Shown piece after piece: positions 36,272 through 44,021 of a stretch of 64,000 bases of DNA. The notes below the pieces were generated by a model, which had not been told where the DNA came from, searched no databases, and worked only from the letters and a program-made list of their open reading frames with translations. The position numbers were made by a program, and so were the translations under genes. The DNA is from Enterococcus mundtii. Its GTDB lineage: Bacteria > Bacillota > Bacilli > Lactobacillales > Enterococcaceae. Location: positions 62,001 to 126,000 of the forward strand of contig NZ_PUAP01000030.1 in NCBI RefSeq assembly GCF_002947535.1, written 5' to 3'. The stretch's first letter is position 1. Each line of letters starts with the position of its first letter.

Positions 36272-36301
36272 TTGACAGTTATTTTATTCTTGTTGTAGGA
36301 T
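36272..36301 (+). promoter_or_regulatory. Promoter of the acidic repeat protein gene
   Basis: Consensus -35 TTGACA (36272-36277), 18 bases, and TAGGAT (36296-36301). Confidence 0.65.
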
Positions 36302-36330
36302 AGAGACAGAGCAACAAGGAGGACGAGAAC

Positions 36331-36624
36331 ATGACAAACTATGATGGAGAAAAAGAAAAACGCTTAAGAGGTTCAATGGCGCCTAAAACAGATGATGAAG
36401 TTGCGTTAGCCGGAACTAATTCAGGTGAAACAACAGATAAAGAAGAGGCGTTAGCTGGAACCAACTCCGGTGAAGAAAAAGAAGTCGCGATGTCTGGTTC
36501 AAATGCAGTGGAAGAAGAGTCTGAGCATCCTACAAAGAAACATCATTTGAAGGACGAACTAGAAGAAGTGGTAGAAGAAGCGAAAGAAAAATTTGACGCT
36601 TTTAAAACGAAACATAAAGAATAA
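36331..36624 (+). CDS. Small acidic protein with ALAGTNSGE repeats
   Basis: 97 residues, preceded by AAGGAGGACGAGAAC. Two copies of (V/E)ALAGTNSGE and a degenerate third (VAMSGSN) are followed by an acidic coiled-coil-like C-terminus rich in Glu and Lys with HPTKKHH. No signal peptide or membrane segment. I do not recognise the family. It has its own promoter and terminator, so it is probably a real, separately regulated gene. Low complexity suggests an unstructured protein, perhaps stress-related, which is only a guess. Confidence 0.7.
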   Translation: MTNYDGEKEKRLRGSMAPKTDDEVALAGTNSGETTDKEEALAGTNSGEEKEVAMSGSNAVEEESEHPTKKHHLKDELEEVVEEAKEKFDAFKTKHKE

Positions 36625-36637
36625 GTAACCAAAAAAA

Positions 36638-36698
36638 GGACTTGTATCCGCGGTAGCCATGTTGAAGGCTTAGGATGCAAGTTCTTTTCTATTTTTTT
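36638..36698 (+). terminator. Terminator of the acidic repeat protein gene
   Basis: GGACTTGTATCC (36638-36649) pairs with GGATGCAAGTTC (36673-36684) with two G-T wobbles; a T-rich tract follows to 36698. Confidence 0.82.
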
Positions 36699-36787
36699 CA
36701 AAATAAGTCAAAAAGAGTTTTTTTAGGACCATCCTTTCATTATAAACTATGATTGCTTATTGTATGTCTAAAAGGAGGTGAAACATA

Positions 36788-36979
36788 GTGGTTGGTCAAA
36801 CAGACATCATTCAATTATTGACAAAATATTTTATCAATAACACATCAATGATCATTGGTATCACAAGTTTTGTTATTGTTTTATGTGTTTTTATTTCTGT
36901 AAAAATGGTCTCACAACCTAAAATGGGGAAACCATCTAAACAAGCACTTGCGAAAAGTCGGTATAAAAAGGGTAAGTAA
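36788..36979 (+). CDS. Small single-pass membrane protein
   Basis: 63 residues, GTG start with an excellent AAGGAGGTGA site. One membrane segment (~20-40, MIIGITSFVIVLCVFISV) and a very basic C-terminus (SKQALAKSRYKKGK), so the tail should be cytoplasmic. First of three closely spaced small genes that I do not recognise. Nothing here shows a function; the arrangement suggests a small membrane complex. Confidence 0.65.
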   Translation: MVGQTDIIQLLTKYFINNTSMIIGITSFVIVLCVFISVKMVSQPKMGKPSKQALAKSRYKKGK

Positions 36980-37014
36980 TCACTAGAAAAAAGAGGAGTA
37001 GGGGGGAAAAGAAA

Positions 37015-37359
37015 ATGGGCATGTACTGGGTGTTAACATTTATTGCGCAACAGCAAGAAAATTTTCCATCAGCTAGTCAAGCAGGTAAGCTTGCTGCCTT
37101 TCTTATGTCGTTTATTATTCAGTTTGGTTTTTCTGGCTTTTTTACGGTTTACTTACTTGTCGTGATTATTTGGCAAATATTCAAATATATAAAAAGGGTG
37201 ACACGTAAAGATCGCAGACACTTCAAAAAAGAAGTTGCGGCTTCTTACAAAGTTCAAGAAGAAAGAGTTAAGAGCAATATAGAAAAAGAAAAGGCCCGAG
37301 CGAGTAGACAAAGAGATGTCTTTGAGCCATGGCAACAGAATGAGGAGCAAGAAGATTGA
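37015..37359 (+). CDS. Membrane protein with charged coiled tail
   Basis: 114 residues. Hydrophobic segments at ~3-12 and ~25-57 (AAFLMSFIIQFGFSGFFTVY and following) precede a long charged helix (RVTRKDRRHFKKEV onward). AGGAGTAGGGGGG site. It lies 35 bp after the first small membrane gene and its stop overlaps the next gene's TTG start by three to four bases, so the three form an operon. Family not recognised. Confidence 0.68.
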   Translation: MGMYWVLTFIAQQQENFPSASQAGKLAAFLMSFIIQFGFSGFFTVYLLVVIIWQIFKYIKRVTRKDRRHFKKEVAASYKVQEERVKSNIEKEKARASRQRDVFEPWQQNEEQED

Positions 37360-37880
37360 GGGATTTTATACTGTATCAGTTACATCGATTATTCAATACA
37401 AATACATATCGGGAAATGCTATTCCAACGAATCAACGAAGCCATCTATTCGACTTATCATGCTGCAAACTATCCTAAGTATACGGGTGAAAATGAAATGG
37501 AGCGGTTGGCGAATAAACTCAAGCGCAGTGAAAGAAGAAAAAACTGGCTTCCTAAACTTGGTGATCCATTGTATAAGAAACCTTCTTCAAGAATCTACGT
37601 TGAAGATCTACAACTAAAAATTTCTCCTACTCGTTTGGAAGGAGATCCTAATTTTAGTCCTATCTCACGACAATCCAGTACCAATTCTTTACCTGATGAA
37701 CATCAAGCTTATCAATCAACAAAATCTGAACCTATGTCTTTACGATCTAAAGTGACAAACCTTTCACCGCAAATGACTGCTTTATTAAAAATAAATGATC
37801 CATCAATTAAAGGCCTGCCAACTTCTCGTAAAGAAATACCAAGAGTGAGAAGAACACAATCTGATTATGGACGTTACTGA
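37356..37880 (+). CDS. Unknown basic protein, third of small-gene operon
   Basis: 174 residues with a TTG start in a TTGA overlap with the upstream stop and GAGGAGC seven bases before it. The N-terminal ~70 residues look helical and basic; the rest is polar and probably disordered, ending PRVRRTQSDYGRY. No signal, no membrane segment, no known motif. Translational coupling to the upstream membrane protein suggests a common task. Function unknown. Confidence 0.65.
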   Translation: MRDFILYQLHRLFNTNTYREMLFQRINEAIYSTYHAANYPKYTGENEMERLANKLKRSERRKNWLPKLGDPLYKKPSSRIYVEDLQLKISPTRLEGDPNFSPISRQSSTNSLPDEHQAYQSTKSEPMSLRSKVTNLSPQMTALLKINDPSIKGLPTSRKEIPRVRRTQSDYGRY

Positions 37881-37923
37881 TTTTCTATAAAAAATTATTA
37901 TAGTATATATAATTTCTATATTA

Positions 37924-37952
37924 TTGAAAAATGACAACAACCGATTTATAAT
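37924..37952 (+). promoter_or_regulatory. Promoter of the lactate dehydrogenase gene
   Basis: TTGAAA (37924-37929), 17 bases, TATAAT (37947-37952); a near-consensus housekeeping promoter. Confidence 0.8.
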
Positions 37953-37994
37953 TTTCATGAAAATAACAAAGAACGGATGAAAGGTGTGTTAGAC

Positions 37995-38939
37995 ATGAAA
38001 AAAACAAGTCGTAAAGTTGTAATCGTAGGTACAGGTTTTGTCGGTACAAGTATTGCTTATGCGATGATCAATCAAGGGGTTGCCAACGAACTTGTCTTAA
38101 TCGATGTCAACCAAGAAAAAGCAGAAGGAGAAGCTTTAGACTTACTAGACGGAATGGCATGGGGCGAAAAGAACGTTTCCGTGTGGTCTGGCACGTATGA
38201 AGAATGTAAAGATGCAAATCTAGTGATCTTAACTGCTGGTGTGAACCAAAAACCTGGTCAAACACGCTTAGATCTAGTGAAAACAAATGCAGCGATCACA
38301 CGTCAAATCGTTAAAGAAGTCATGGCTTCAGGTTTTGATGGTATCTTCGTTGTTGCTTCAAACCCAGTCGATATTTTAACTTACTTAACATGGCAAGAAT
38401 CCGGCTTACCAGCTTCAAGAGTGGTAGGAACTGGAACAACTTTAGATACAACTCGTTTCAGAAAAGAAATTGCTTTGAAACTTGCAGTTGATCCACGTAG
38501 CGTACATGGCTATATCTTAGGTGAGCATGGAGATTCAGAGGTAGCTGCTTGGTCACATACTACAGTCGGTGGTAAACCAATCATGGAATACGTTGAGAAA
38601 GATCATCGTTTAGAAGAAAATGATTTGAACGTACTTGCTGACAAAGTAAAAAATGCCGCTTACGAAATCATCGATCGTAAAAAAGCAACTTACTACGGTA
38701 TCGGTATGAGTACGACTCGAATCGTCAAAGCCATCCTAAATAATGAACAAGCTGTACTACCAGTTTCAGCTTACTTAAATGGAGAGTATGGTGAAGAAGA
38801 TATCTTTACTGGTGTGCCATCGATCGTTGATGAAAATGGGGTAAGAGAAATCATTGAACTATCGATCACACCTCAAGAAAAAGCAATGTTCCATCAATCA
38901 GTTAGCGAACTAAAAGCAGTACTTGATACTGTACGTTAA
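37995..38939 (+). CDS. ldh: L-lactate dehydrogenase
   Basis: 314 residues. ATG 37995 has AAAGGTG at seven bases; an ATG at 37977 has no site. Rossmann motif GTGFVGTSIAYA (~12-23), mobile-loop region AGVNQKPGQTRLDL with the catalytic Arg, VASNPVDILTY, GTTLDTTRFR, and the active-site GEHGDSEVAAWS with His. It reduces pyruvate to L-lactate with NADH. Many enterococci carry two ldh genes; whether this is ldh-1 or ldh-2 cannot be decided here. Monocistronic, with strong promoter and terminator. Confidence 0.93.
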   Translation: MKKTSRKVVIVGTGFVGTSIAYAMINQGVANELVLIDVNQEKAEGEALDLLDGMAWGEKNVSVWSGTYEECKDANLVILTAGVNQKPGQTRLDLVKTNAAITRQIVKEVMASGFDGIFVVASNPVDILTYLTWQESGLPASRVVGTGTTLDTTRFRKEIALKLAVDPRSVHGYILGEHGDSEVAAWSHTTVGGKPIMEYVEKDHRLEENDLNVLADKVKNAAYEIIDRKKATYYGIGMSTTRIVKAILNNEQAVLPVSAYLNGEYGEEDIFTGVPSIVDENGVREIIELSITPQEKAMFHQSVSELKAVLDTVR

Positions 38940-38965
38940 CATCAGCAATGAAATAAACACAAAGA

Positions 38966-39017
38966 CGGGAAAATCGGAAAGTAGTAAAAAATTATTTCCG
39001 ATTATTCCCGTTTTTTT
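38966..39017 (+). terminator. Terminator of ldh
   Basis: CGGGAAAATCGGAAA (from 38966) pairs with TTTCCGATTATTCCCG (38995-39010), one bulge, followed by seven T. Confidence 0.9.
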
Positions 39018-39054
39018 GATGATAGAAGAGTATATAGATAAGAAAGGAGCATTT

Positions 39055-39297
39055 ATGAGTATAGCTATTATTAATGAAAAAATAATGCCTTTGGTTGGTA
39101 TTGCACTATTATTATGGACCTTGATCCTCAGTTTGTTACTTATATCTTTACTATGGAAGAATAAGAAAGCGAAGTACAGCTGGGATAAAAAAGGAGCTAA
39201 AGTCGTTCCGTTAGTTATTGCTGTTTTTGTACATATCCTATTTGGAGTATTTATCGGGATTATTTTTTATCATATTTCTGTGATCCGTTTTTGGTAA
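39055..39297 (+). CDS. Small two-pass membrane protein
   Basis: 80 residues from ATG 39055, preceded by AAAGGAG; a longer reading from 38923 would run through the ldh terminator and is rejected. Two membrane segments (~12-35 LVGIALLLWTLILSLLLIS and ~52-75 VPLVIAVFVHILFGVFIGI) are joined by a basic loop (KNKKAKYSWDKKG). Family not recognised. Confidence 0.65.
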   Translation: MSIAIINEKIMPLVGIALLLWTLILSLLLISLLWKNKKAKYSWDKKGAKVVPLVIAVFVHILFGVFIGIIFYHISVIRFW

Positions 39298-39351
39298 CTA
39301 TAGGATTGTTTGAATGGAGAAGAGAGGCATTCTGTAAATAGAGATAATAAG

Positions 39352-39384
39352 ATAAAAAAAGAGTCTATAAGGCTTAGACTCTTA
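39352..39384 (-). terminator. Terminator overlapping a stop codon
   Basis: On the minus strand AAGAGTCTA and TAGACTCTT form a stem followed by a run of T. The left arm starts in the stop codon of the 39555-39382 gene. Confidence 0.82.
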
Positions 39385-39555
39385 CAATTTGTTGAATTTA
39401 TCAACGATTTTTTTCTTCTCCATTGCGATTTTTTCTAAGTCTAAAATCGCTTTCTTCGCACGCATTAGCTCGATCATTTCGATCATATCTTGTTCATTTG
39501 CTTCATTTAATATGTACTGTTTGATTTTTTCTTTCTCTAGTTTGACAATTTTCAT
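39382..39555 (-). CDS. Small charged helical protein
   Basis: 57 residues from the ATG preceded by GAGGTGATAAAA; a GTG three codons earlier lies in that site. The sequence is almost wholly charged and amphipathic (KEKIKQYILNEANEQDMIEMIELM), predicted as one or two helices. A clear terminator starts at the stop codon, which supports a real gene. Function unknown; could be a regulator partner or antitoxin-like protein, without evidence. Confidence 0.6.
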   Translation of the reverse strand: MKIVKLEKEKIKQYILNEANEQDMIEMIELMRAKKAILDLEKIAMEKKKIVDKFNKL

Positions 39556-39564
39556 TTTTATCAC

Positions 39565-40214
39565 CTCAGTTATTATTCTATAGATAACATATCACATTAA
39601 ACTTGACCTAAGAGAACCAAAAAAGTTATTTTCAAGGAAAATAAGGAACATAGTGAGCTAAGTTATTTAGAGTAATAATAATTGAAAAAGAGAGTTAAAA
39701 TGATCGTTTATATGTGATTTAGGAATAAACATATGGAATTAGCAAAACATATTATTAGAACGACTGATATAGATTAGTTGATGATAAATACATAAATTGA
39801 CGAAGTCACAAAAATCTCTTGAGACCAACTTAAATCTGATGCAAGAATGTCAATCTGATTTTTTGTAGATTTAGGATGAACATAGATTTAAAATCATTGT
39901 TTTTTAGTAAATGGATAACGTATAACTAGTAAGAGAAAACAAACAAATCAAGTACAAAATAATTTTAAAATTTTGCAGAAGAGTCAAAAATCGTTTTTAT
40001 GGTCAAAATGAGTTAAATTCAGGTTGATAATGGTTCATACTTCATTTAAATCTACTTTGTATAATATATATTATGTAAACTAGAATAAATGAAAAATGAT
40101 TACGTTCATAATTCCTCGTTCTAACCTCTCTCACTAATCGTAAATTCCCATAATTCTCTAGTTTTTTTGTTATTTGTATTTATTTTTATCATTTGCGCTT
40201 TTTTAAGTCATTTT
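39565..40214. other. 650-bp AT-rich stretch without a gene
   Basis: No ORF with a ribosome binding site, no hairpin and no obvious protein remnant. The tiny ORF at 39733 (MELAKHIIRTTDID) stops after 14 codons. It may be decayed DNA between the small-protein gene and the P-type ATPase. Confidence 0.5.
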
Positions 40215-40261
40215 AAGAAAAGTTCGTCCGTAGCTTCGGGAAAAATAAACTACAGACGAAC
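40215..40261 (-). terminator. Terminator of the P-type ATPase gene
   Basis: On the minus strand GTTCGTCTGTAG pairs with CTACGGACGAAC (one mismatch), followed by TTTTCTT. Confidence 0.82.
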
Positions 40262-40302
40262 ATAATCAAACTTAACTAAGAGAAAATCCTTCAGGTAATC
40301 CG

Positions 40303-42843
40303 TTAAAACAGATGTGTCCATTTTTTCACTTCGATATAGGCTACTGGAGTAAAAGATAAACCAAGAACCCATAGCCAGTTGGAAAGTCCAATCGTGACAA
40401 ATCCAAAGATATGTTGTGTCAGAGGAATCGTTACTAATAAGACAATGATCAATGCACCAATTGCTGTAGTTAAGACTAGCAATAGATTGCCCAAAAATTT
40501 CAATCGTAAAATAGATACTTCACTGCGACAATTATACATATGGCTGATCGTGGATAACCCTAAGACAATAAATGTCATTGTTTCAGCAATCGCTACTGAT
40601 TGTGTACGACCAATAACTATAGCCAATAATGTGACGACGGTAAACACGACAGAGATTTCAAGGATCTTAAAGGTCAATCCTCGTGAAAAAATGCTGTCGT
40701 ATTTATGAATCGGTTGTTTTTCCATATTTTTTTCCTCTGCAGGTTCGACACTTAAACTAAAACCAGGGATGCCATCTGCGACTACTTTGATGATCAACAA
40801 TTGGATTGCTGTGACTGGCGCCCCCCAACCTAAGATCAAAGAAATCAATACGATCGTTAAAGCTGAAATATTACAACCTAACATGGCATATAGAGATTTA
40901 CGGATATTTTGATACACTCTTCGCCCCTCTTCTACCGCTTGGACGATCGTTGCAAAATGATCGTCTACTAAAACCATATCAGAAGCTTCCTTCGCCACTT
41001 CCGTTCCACTCCCCATAGCAATGCCGACGTCCGCTGCTTCTAATGCCGGAGCGTCGTTCACTCCGTCCCCTGTCATGGCGACAATTTCGTCATTTTGTTG
41101 AAAAGCTTTAACGATTCGTATCTTGTCCTCAGGTGACGTTCGAGCAAACACTCGATACCTATCGATAGTTTCGGCTAACTGTTTGTCACCCATTCTTTTC
41201 AGTTCCGCCCCTGTCATTGCCTGGTCTCCTTCTCCCATTATCCCTACTTCTTTAGCAATACGTGAAGCTGTTAATAAATGATCGCCAGTGATCATAACAG
41301 TTTTGATTCCTGCTTTTTTGGCTACTTCCACTGCCTTTGCTGCTTCTTTCCTCGCTGGATCGATAATGCCGATAAAGCCGGCAAATGACAACTCCTCCTC
41401 TAGTTCTTCCTCTGATAATTCTTCAATCGGTTGCTGGAATACCTTGTACGCTACTCCTAATACACGGTACGCTTGATCAGCAAGTTGATCATGTTCCGCT
41501 TGGTAACGTTCGCTTGGATTCACCAAATGTAATCGATCGAATGCTCCTTTTGTGACTGAAAAATATTCTTGACCCATACGATAGACGACAGTCATACGTT
41601 TTCTTTTTGAATCAAAGGGCAATTCTTTGATTTTTTTCAAATCATAAAGAGATTCCTGTAATTCTTTCTCCGAAAATCGATCTTTTACAGCTTTTTGAAT
41701 CGCTAATTCCGTTGGATTGCTCCCTCCTTCGTTCTCAGAAAAACCACTCGCAAGATAAAACAGTAAAAGTAGATTTTTTTCCTTGTCTTTAGTGAAGTCT
41801 ATAAGAGTAGGTAATTCTGTTAGAGGAACGATTTTTTTCAACGTCATTTTATTTTCAGTGATCGTACCCGTTTTATCTGAACAAATCACAGAGACGCCGC
41901 CTACTGTTTCAACAGTTGAAGGTGTCCGAACAATGGTTTTCTTAATTGCCATATTCCCCATTCCCACAGCTAAAGAGATGGTTACGACAACCGGTAATAC
42001 TTCTGGTATTGCTGCAACGGCCATTGAAATTGCAGTCATGATACTTGATTCTAGGCTCAAACCTTTTACTAAACCAATTACAATTGCCAAGAAACCAGCA
42101 GTGATCGCGACTATCCCTAGCACTTTACCCAGTTTTTGCATTTTGACTTGCAGTGGTGCGACATGCGTTCCTTCATTCGTGATCAAATGAGAGATTTTTC
42201 CGATTTCTGTAGCATTGCCAGTTTTTTCTACTAAGACTGTCGCTTTACCTGTCACGACTAATGCACCAGAAAATACTAGATCTTTACGATCACTCAATCC
42301 TTCATTATCAGTAGGTTGATAAGAAGCGTCTTTTTCACTCGGTTCACTTTCTCCAGTCAAAAATGATTCGTCAACAAAGAAATTAGTACTTGTAATTACT
42401 TTCGCGTCAGCAGGGACACGATCACCCAATTTGAGATGGACGATATCCCCAGGAACGATCTCTGAGCTGTTGATTTCTTTGATGGAACCTTCTCTCAAGA
42501 CATGACTAGTAGGTGCACTCATTGTTTTCAGTTGATCCATTGATTTTTCCGCACTTTTTTGTTGACGTATCGACAAATAAAGATTTAATAGGACGATCGA
42601 AAAGATAACGATTGGTTCTGTAAAATCATCCGGATGTGTTTGATAAGCAATAAACGTAGATAGTCCTGTGGCAACAAGTAAAATCAAAATCGTGATATCT
42701 TTCATTGCTTCTTTGAGATAAGCAATAAAAGATTTAGTTGACTGAGTGTCAATCGAGTTCAAACCGTAGTATTCTAATCGATCGTTTGCTTCTTGTTCCG
42801 TTAATCCTTTTTGTCTATCTGTCTGTAAGTTTTCTATTTTCAT
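40303..42843 (-). CDS. P-type cation (Ca2+/Mn2+-type) ATPase
   Basis: 846 residues from ATG 42843, preceded by GGGAGGG; longer starts fall inside the leader terminator. N-terminal cation-ATPase segment, TM1-2 (~55-95), actuator TGES loop (FLTGESEPSEKDA), membrane PEVLP (M4) motif, phosphorylation motif ICSDKTGTITENKMT, nucleotide-domain KGAFDR, MVITGDH and MTGDGVNDAPAL hinge, then about six C-terminal segments. Belongs to type II (SERCA/PMR1-like) pumps that export Ca2+ or Mn2+, or import Mg2+; ion not decidable. Expression appears to pass through a leader with competing hairpins. Confidence 0.85.
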   Translation of the reverse strand: MKIENLQTDRQKGLTEQEANDRLEYYGLNSIDTQSTKSFIAYLKEAMKDITILILLVATGLSTFIAYQTHPDDFTEPIVIFSIVLLNLYLSIRQQKSAEKSMDQLKTMSAPTSHVLREGSIKEINSSEIVPGDIVHLKLGDRVPADAKVITSTNFFVDESFLTGESEPSEKDASYQPTDNEGLSDRKDLVFSGALVVTGKATVLVEKTGNATEIGKISHLITNEGTHVAPLQVKMQKLGKVLGIVAITAGFLAIVIGLVKGLSLESSIMTAISMAVAAIPEVLPVVVTISLAVGMGNMAIKKTIVRTPSTVETVGGVSVICSDKTGTITENKMTLKKIVPLTELPTLIDFTKDKEKNLLLLFYLASGFSENEGGSNPTELAIQKAVKDRFSEKELQESLYDLKKIKELPFDSKRKRMTVVYRMGQEYFSVTKGAFDRLHLVNPSERYQAEHDQLADQAYRVLGVAYKVFQQPIEELSEEELEEELSFAGFIGIIDPARKEAAKAVEVAKKAGIKTVMITGDHLLTASRIAKEVGIMGEGDQAMTGAELKRMGDKQLAETIDRYRVFARTSPEDKIRIVKAFQQNDEIVAMTGDGVNDAPALEAADVGIAMGSGTEVAKEASDMVLVDDHFATIVQAVEEGRRVYQNIRKSLYAMLGCNISALTIVLISLILGWGAPVTAIQLLIIKVVADGIPGFSLSVEPAEEKNMEKQPIHKYDSIFSRGLTFKILEISVVFTVVTLLAIVIGRTQSVAIAETMTFIVLGLSTISHMYNCRSEVSILRLKFLGNLLLVLTTAIGALIIVLLVTIPLTQHIFGFVTIGLSNWLWVLGLSFTPVAYIEVKKWTHLF

Positions 42844-42865
42844 TCTGCCAATTCCCTCCCAAAAC

Positions 42866-42965
42866 AAAAAGGAGCCAGGCAAACGAACCATTAAAGCCTA
42901 CGGTTCGTTTGTCTGACTCCTACAAGATCGTTCCGGCGAACGCTCTTAAGTCATAATTTTTTTAT
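42866..42965 (-). ncRNA. Attenuator-like 5' leader of the P-type ATPase
   Basis: Read on the minus strand: a hairpin AGAGCGTTC-GCC-GGAACGATCT (42946-42925) enclosed by TGACT (42953-42949) and AGTCA (42918-42914), then a 20-bp-class stem AGGAGTC...CAAACGAACC / GGTTCGTTTG...GGCTCCT (42921-42870) with a T-run. The AGTCA strand is shared between the enclosing helix and the terminator, so the two folds exclude each other. The terminator ends about 20 bases before the start codon. No known riboswitch consensus recognised. Confidence 0.65.
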
Positions 42966-42971
42966 GAAGTT

Positions 42972-43000
42972 ATTATTTCACAGTTCAAGCAATGGGTCAA
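42972..43000 (-). promoter_or_regulatory. Promoter of the P-type ATPase leader
   Basis: On the minus strand TTGACC (43000-42995), 17 bases, AATAAT (42977-42972). The predicted start near 42965 gives a leader of about 120 nt. Confidence 0.68.
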
Positions 43001-43043
43001 GAGAGAAGTTGATAAAAGAATGTTCCTCTGAGTACAAAGTAAA

Positions 43044-43072
43044 TTGACCCTTCCGTTCATTTGTATTACGAT
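43044..43072 (+). promoter_or_regulatory. Promoter of the GNAT gene
   Basis: TTGACC (43044-43049), 17 bases, TACGAT (43067-43072). Confidence 0.6.
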
Positions 43073-43104
43073 AAATAAACACGATAGAAAAGGAGCGTTA
43101 TCCG

Positions 43105-43593
43105 ATGCTGATACGAGAAATCAAACCACAAGACGACCCAATCATCAAAGAAATTATTCAAACTTCCCTAGAATCACTCGATTTAGCGATTGAAGGAACT
43201 GCCTACTTCGACCCACAATTAGACCATTTAACAGACTACTACCATGCTCTCCCCTGTGCCACTTATTGGGTGGTGGAACTAGAAAATAAAGTAGTTGGCG
43301 GAATCGGAATCGCACCTTTCGACGAGCAAAAGCAGATATGTGAATTACAAAAATTGTACTTAGCCCCAGCAGCAAAAGGTTTAGGAATTGCCAACCAATT
43401 GATAGAAACAGCATTGTCTTATGCCACTCAACATTACCGTCAATGCTATTTAGAAACGATGCATTTATTAAAGCCTGCTTGTAAACTATATGAAAAGTTC
43501 GGCTTTCACTTGATAGCTGATCCACTAGCAGGTTCTGAACACTCCACAATGGACGCTTGGTATATCAAAGAATTGAAAAAAGACGGCGAATAA
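43105..43593 (+). CDS. GNAT-family N-acetyltransferase
   Basis: 162 residues. Strand beta4 and the pyrophosphate-binding loop LYLAPAAKGLGIANQLI (~90-106, variant of R/Q-x-x-G-x-G/A), preceded by VVGGIGIAPF and followed by CYLETMHLLKPACKLYEKFGF, a complete GNAT core. It acetylates a small molecule or protein using acetyl-CoA; substrate unknown. AAAAGGAG site; its terminator begins inside the last codons. Confidence 0.87.
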   Translation: MLIREIKPQDDPIIKEIIQTSLESLDLAIEGTAYFDPQLDHLTDYYHALPCATYWVVELENKVVGGIGIAPFDEQKQICELQKLYLAPAAKGLGIANQLIETALSYATQHYRQCYLETMHLLKPACKLYEKFGFHLIADPLAGSEHSTMDAWYIKELKKDGE

Positions 43594-43624
43594 GGAAATT
43601 TTTCTCTTATCGTCGTCTTTTTTT
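43578..43624 (+). terminator. Terminator overlapping the GNAT 3' end
   Basis: AAAAGACGGCGAATAAG (43578-43594) pairs with CTTATCGTCGTCTTTT, one bulge and one wobble, followed by T. It also faces the convergent minus-strand gene. Confidence 0.85.
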
Positions 43625-43630
43625 ATCTAT

Positions 43631-43945
43631 TTATATGAACTGTTGAATAAATTGCGTAATCACCGGTAAGAAATAAACAACACCCGCCGCAGCTAATACG
43701 AAAAGCAACTGTTTCCGTTGTTTCTTTCTTTTCAGTAGACTACTCGTTGTATGCAACAAGTAAGTGCCGCTCTTGGCTGCTGCGGTCAAAGTTGTCAAAA
43801 TGACCGTCGGTGAGTAGCCAGTCGGATGTTTTGTAATAGCTAATAATTTGGTTCCATATTCTGGATATGCGATGACCGCTTGATATAGCGCAACCACCGT
43901 TAACAACCCCATTGCATAATTCAAAAGCGAATTGATTTTTTTCAC
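43631..43945 (-). CDS. Small membrane protein, unknown
   Basis: 104 residues from GTG 43945, nine bases after GAGGAG; TTG 43951 is also possible but too close. Membrane segments at ~8-27 (YAMGLLTVVALYQAVIA) and ~83-103, with a mid-protein hydrophobic helix (~46-62) and a basic LLKRKKQRKQ stretch before the last segment. Family not recognised. Confidence 0.6.
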   Translation of the reverse strand: MKKINSLLNYAMGLLTVVALYQAVIAYPEYGTKLLAITKHPTGYSPTVILTTLTAAAKSGTYLLHTTSSLLKRKKQRKQLLFVLAAAGVVYFLPVITQFIQQFI

Positions 43946-44021
43946 GTACAAGTACTCCTCTAATAATGATTACTTTAGTATTTTTTGGTTTAGGTATTTT
44001 GACTTTTCGGAATATATATAC

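Noticed and set aside
38923-39054. N-terminal extension of the small membrane protein after ldh
   Set aside because: It would cross the ldh terminator; the ATG at 39055 has a proper AAAGGAG site.
39565-40214. Possible CRISPR or repeat content in the AT-rich gap
   Set aside because: No regularly spaced repeats or palindromic units were seen on reading it.
40202-40218. TTTAAG-TCAT-TTTAAG resembling a CiaR box
   Set aside because: The spacer is four, not five, bases and it lies within the 3' terminator region of the P-type ATPase gene, without a promoter next to it.
42866-42965. yybP-ykoY (Mn2+) riboswitch in the ATPase leader
   Set aside because: The conserved GGGGAGUA and paired-loop sequences of that class are not found; only generic competing hairpins can be supported.
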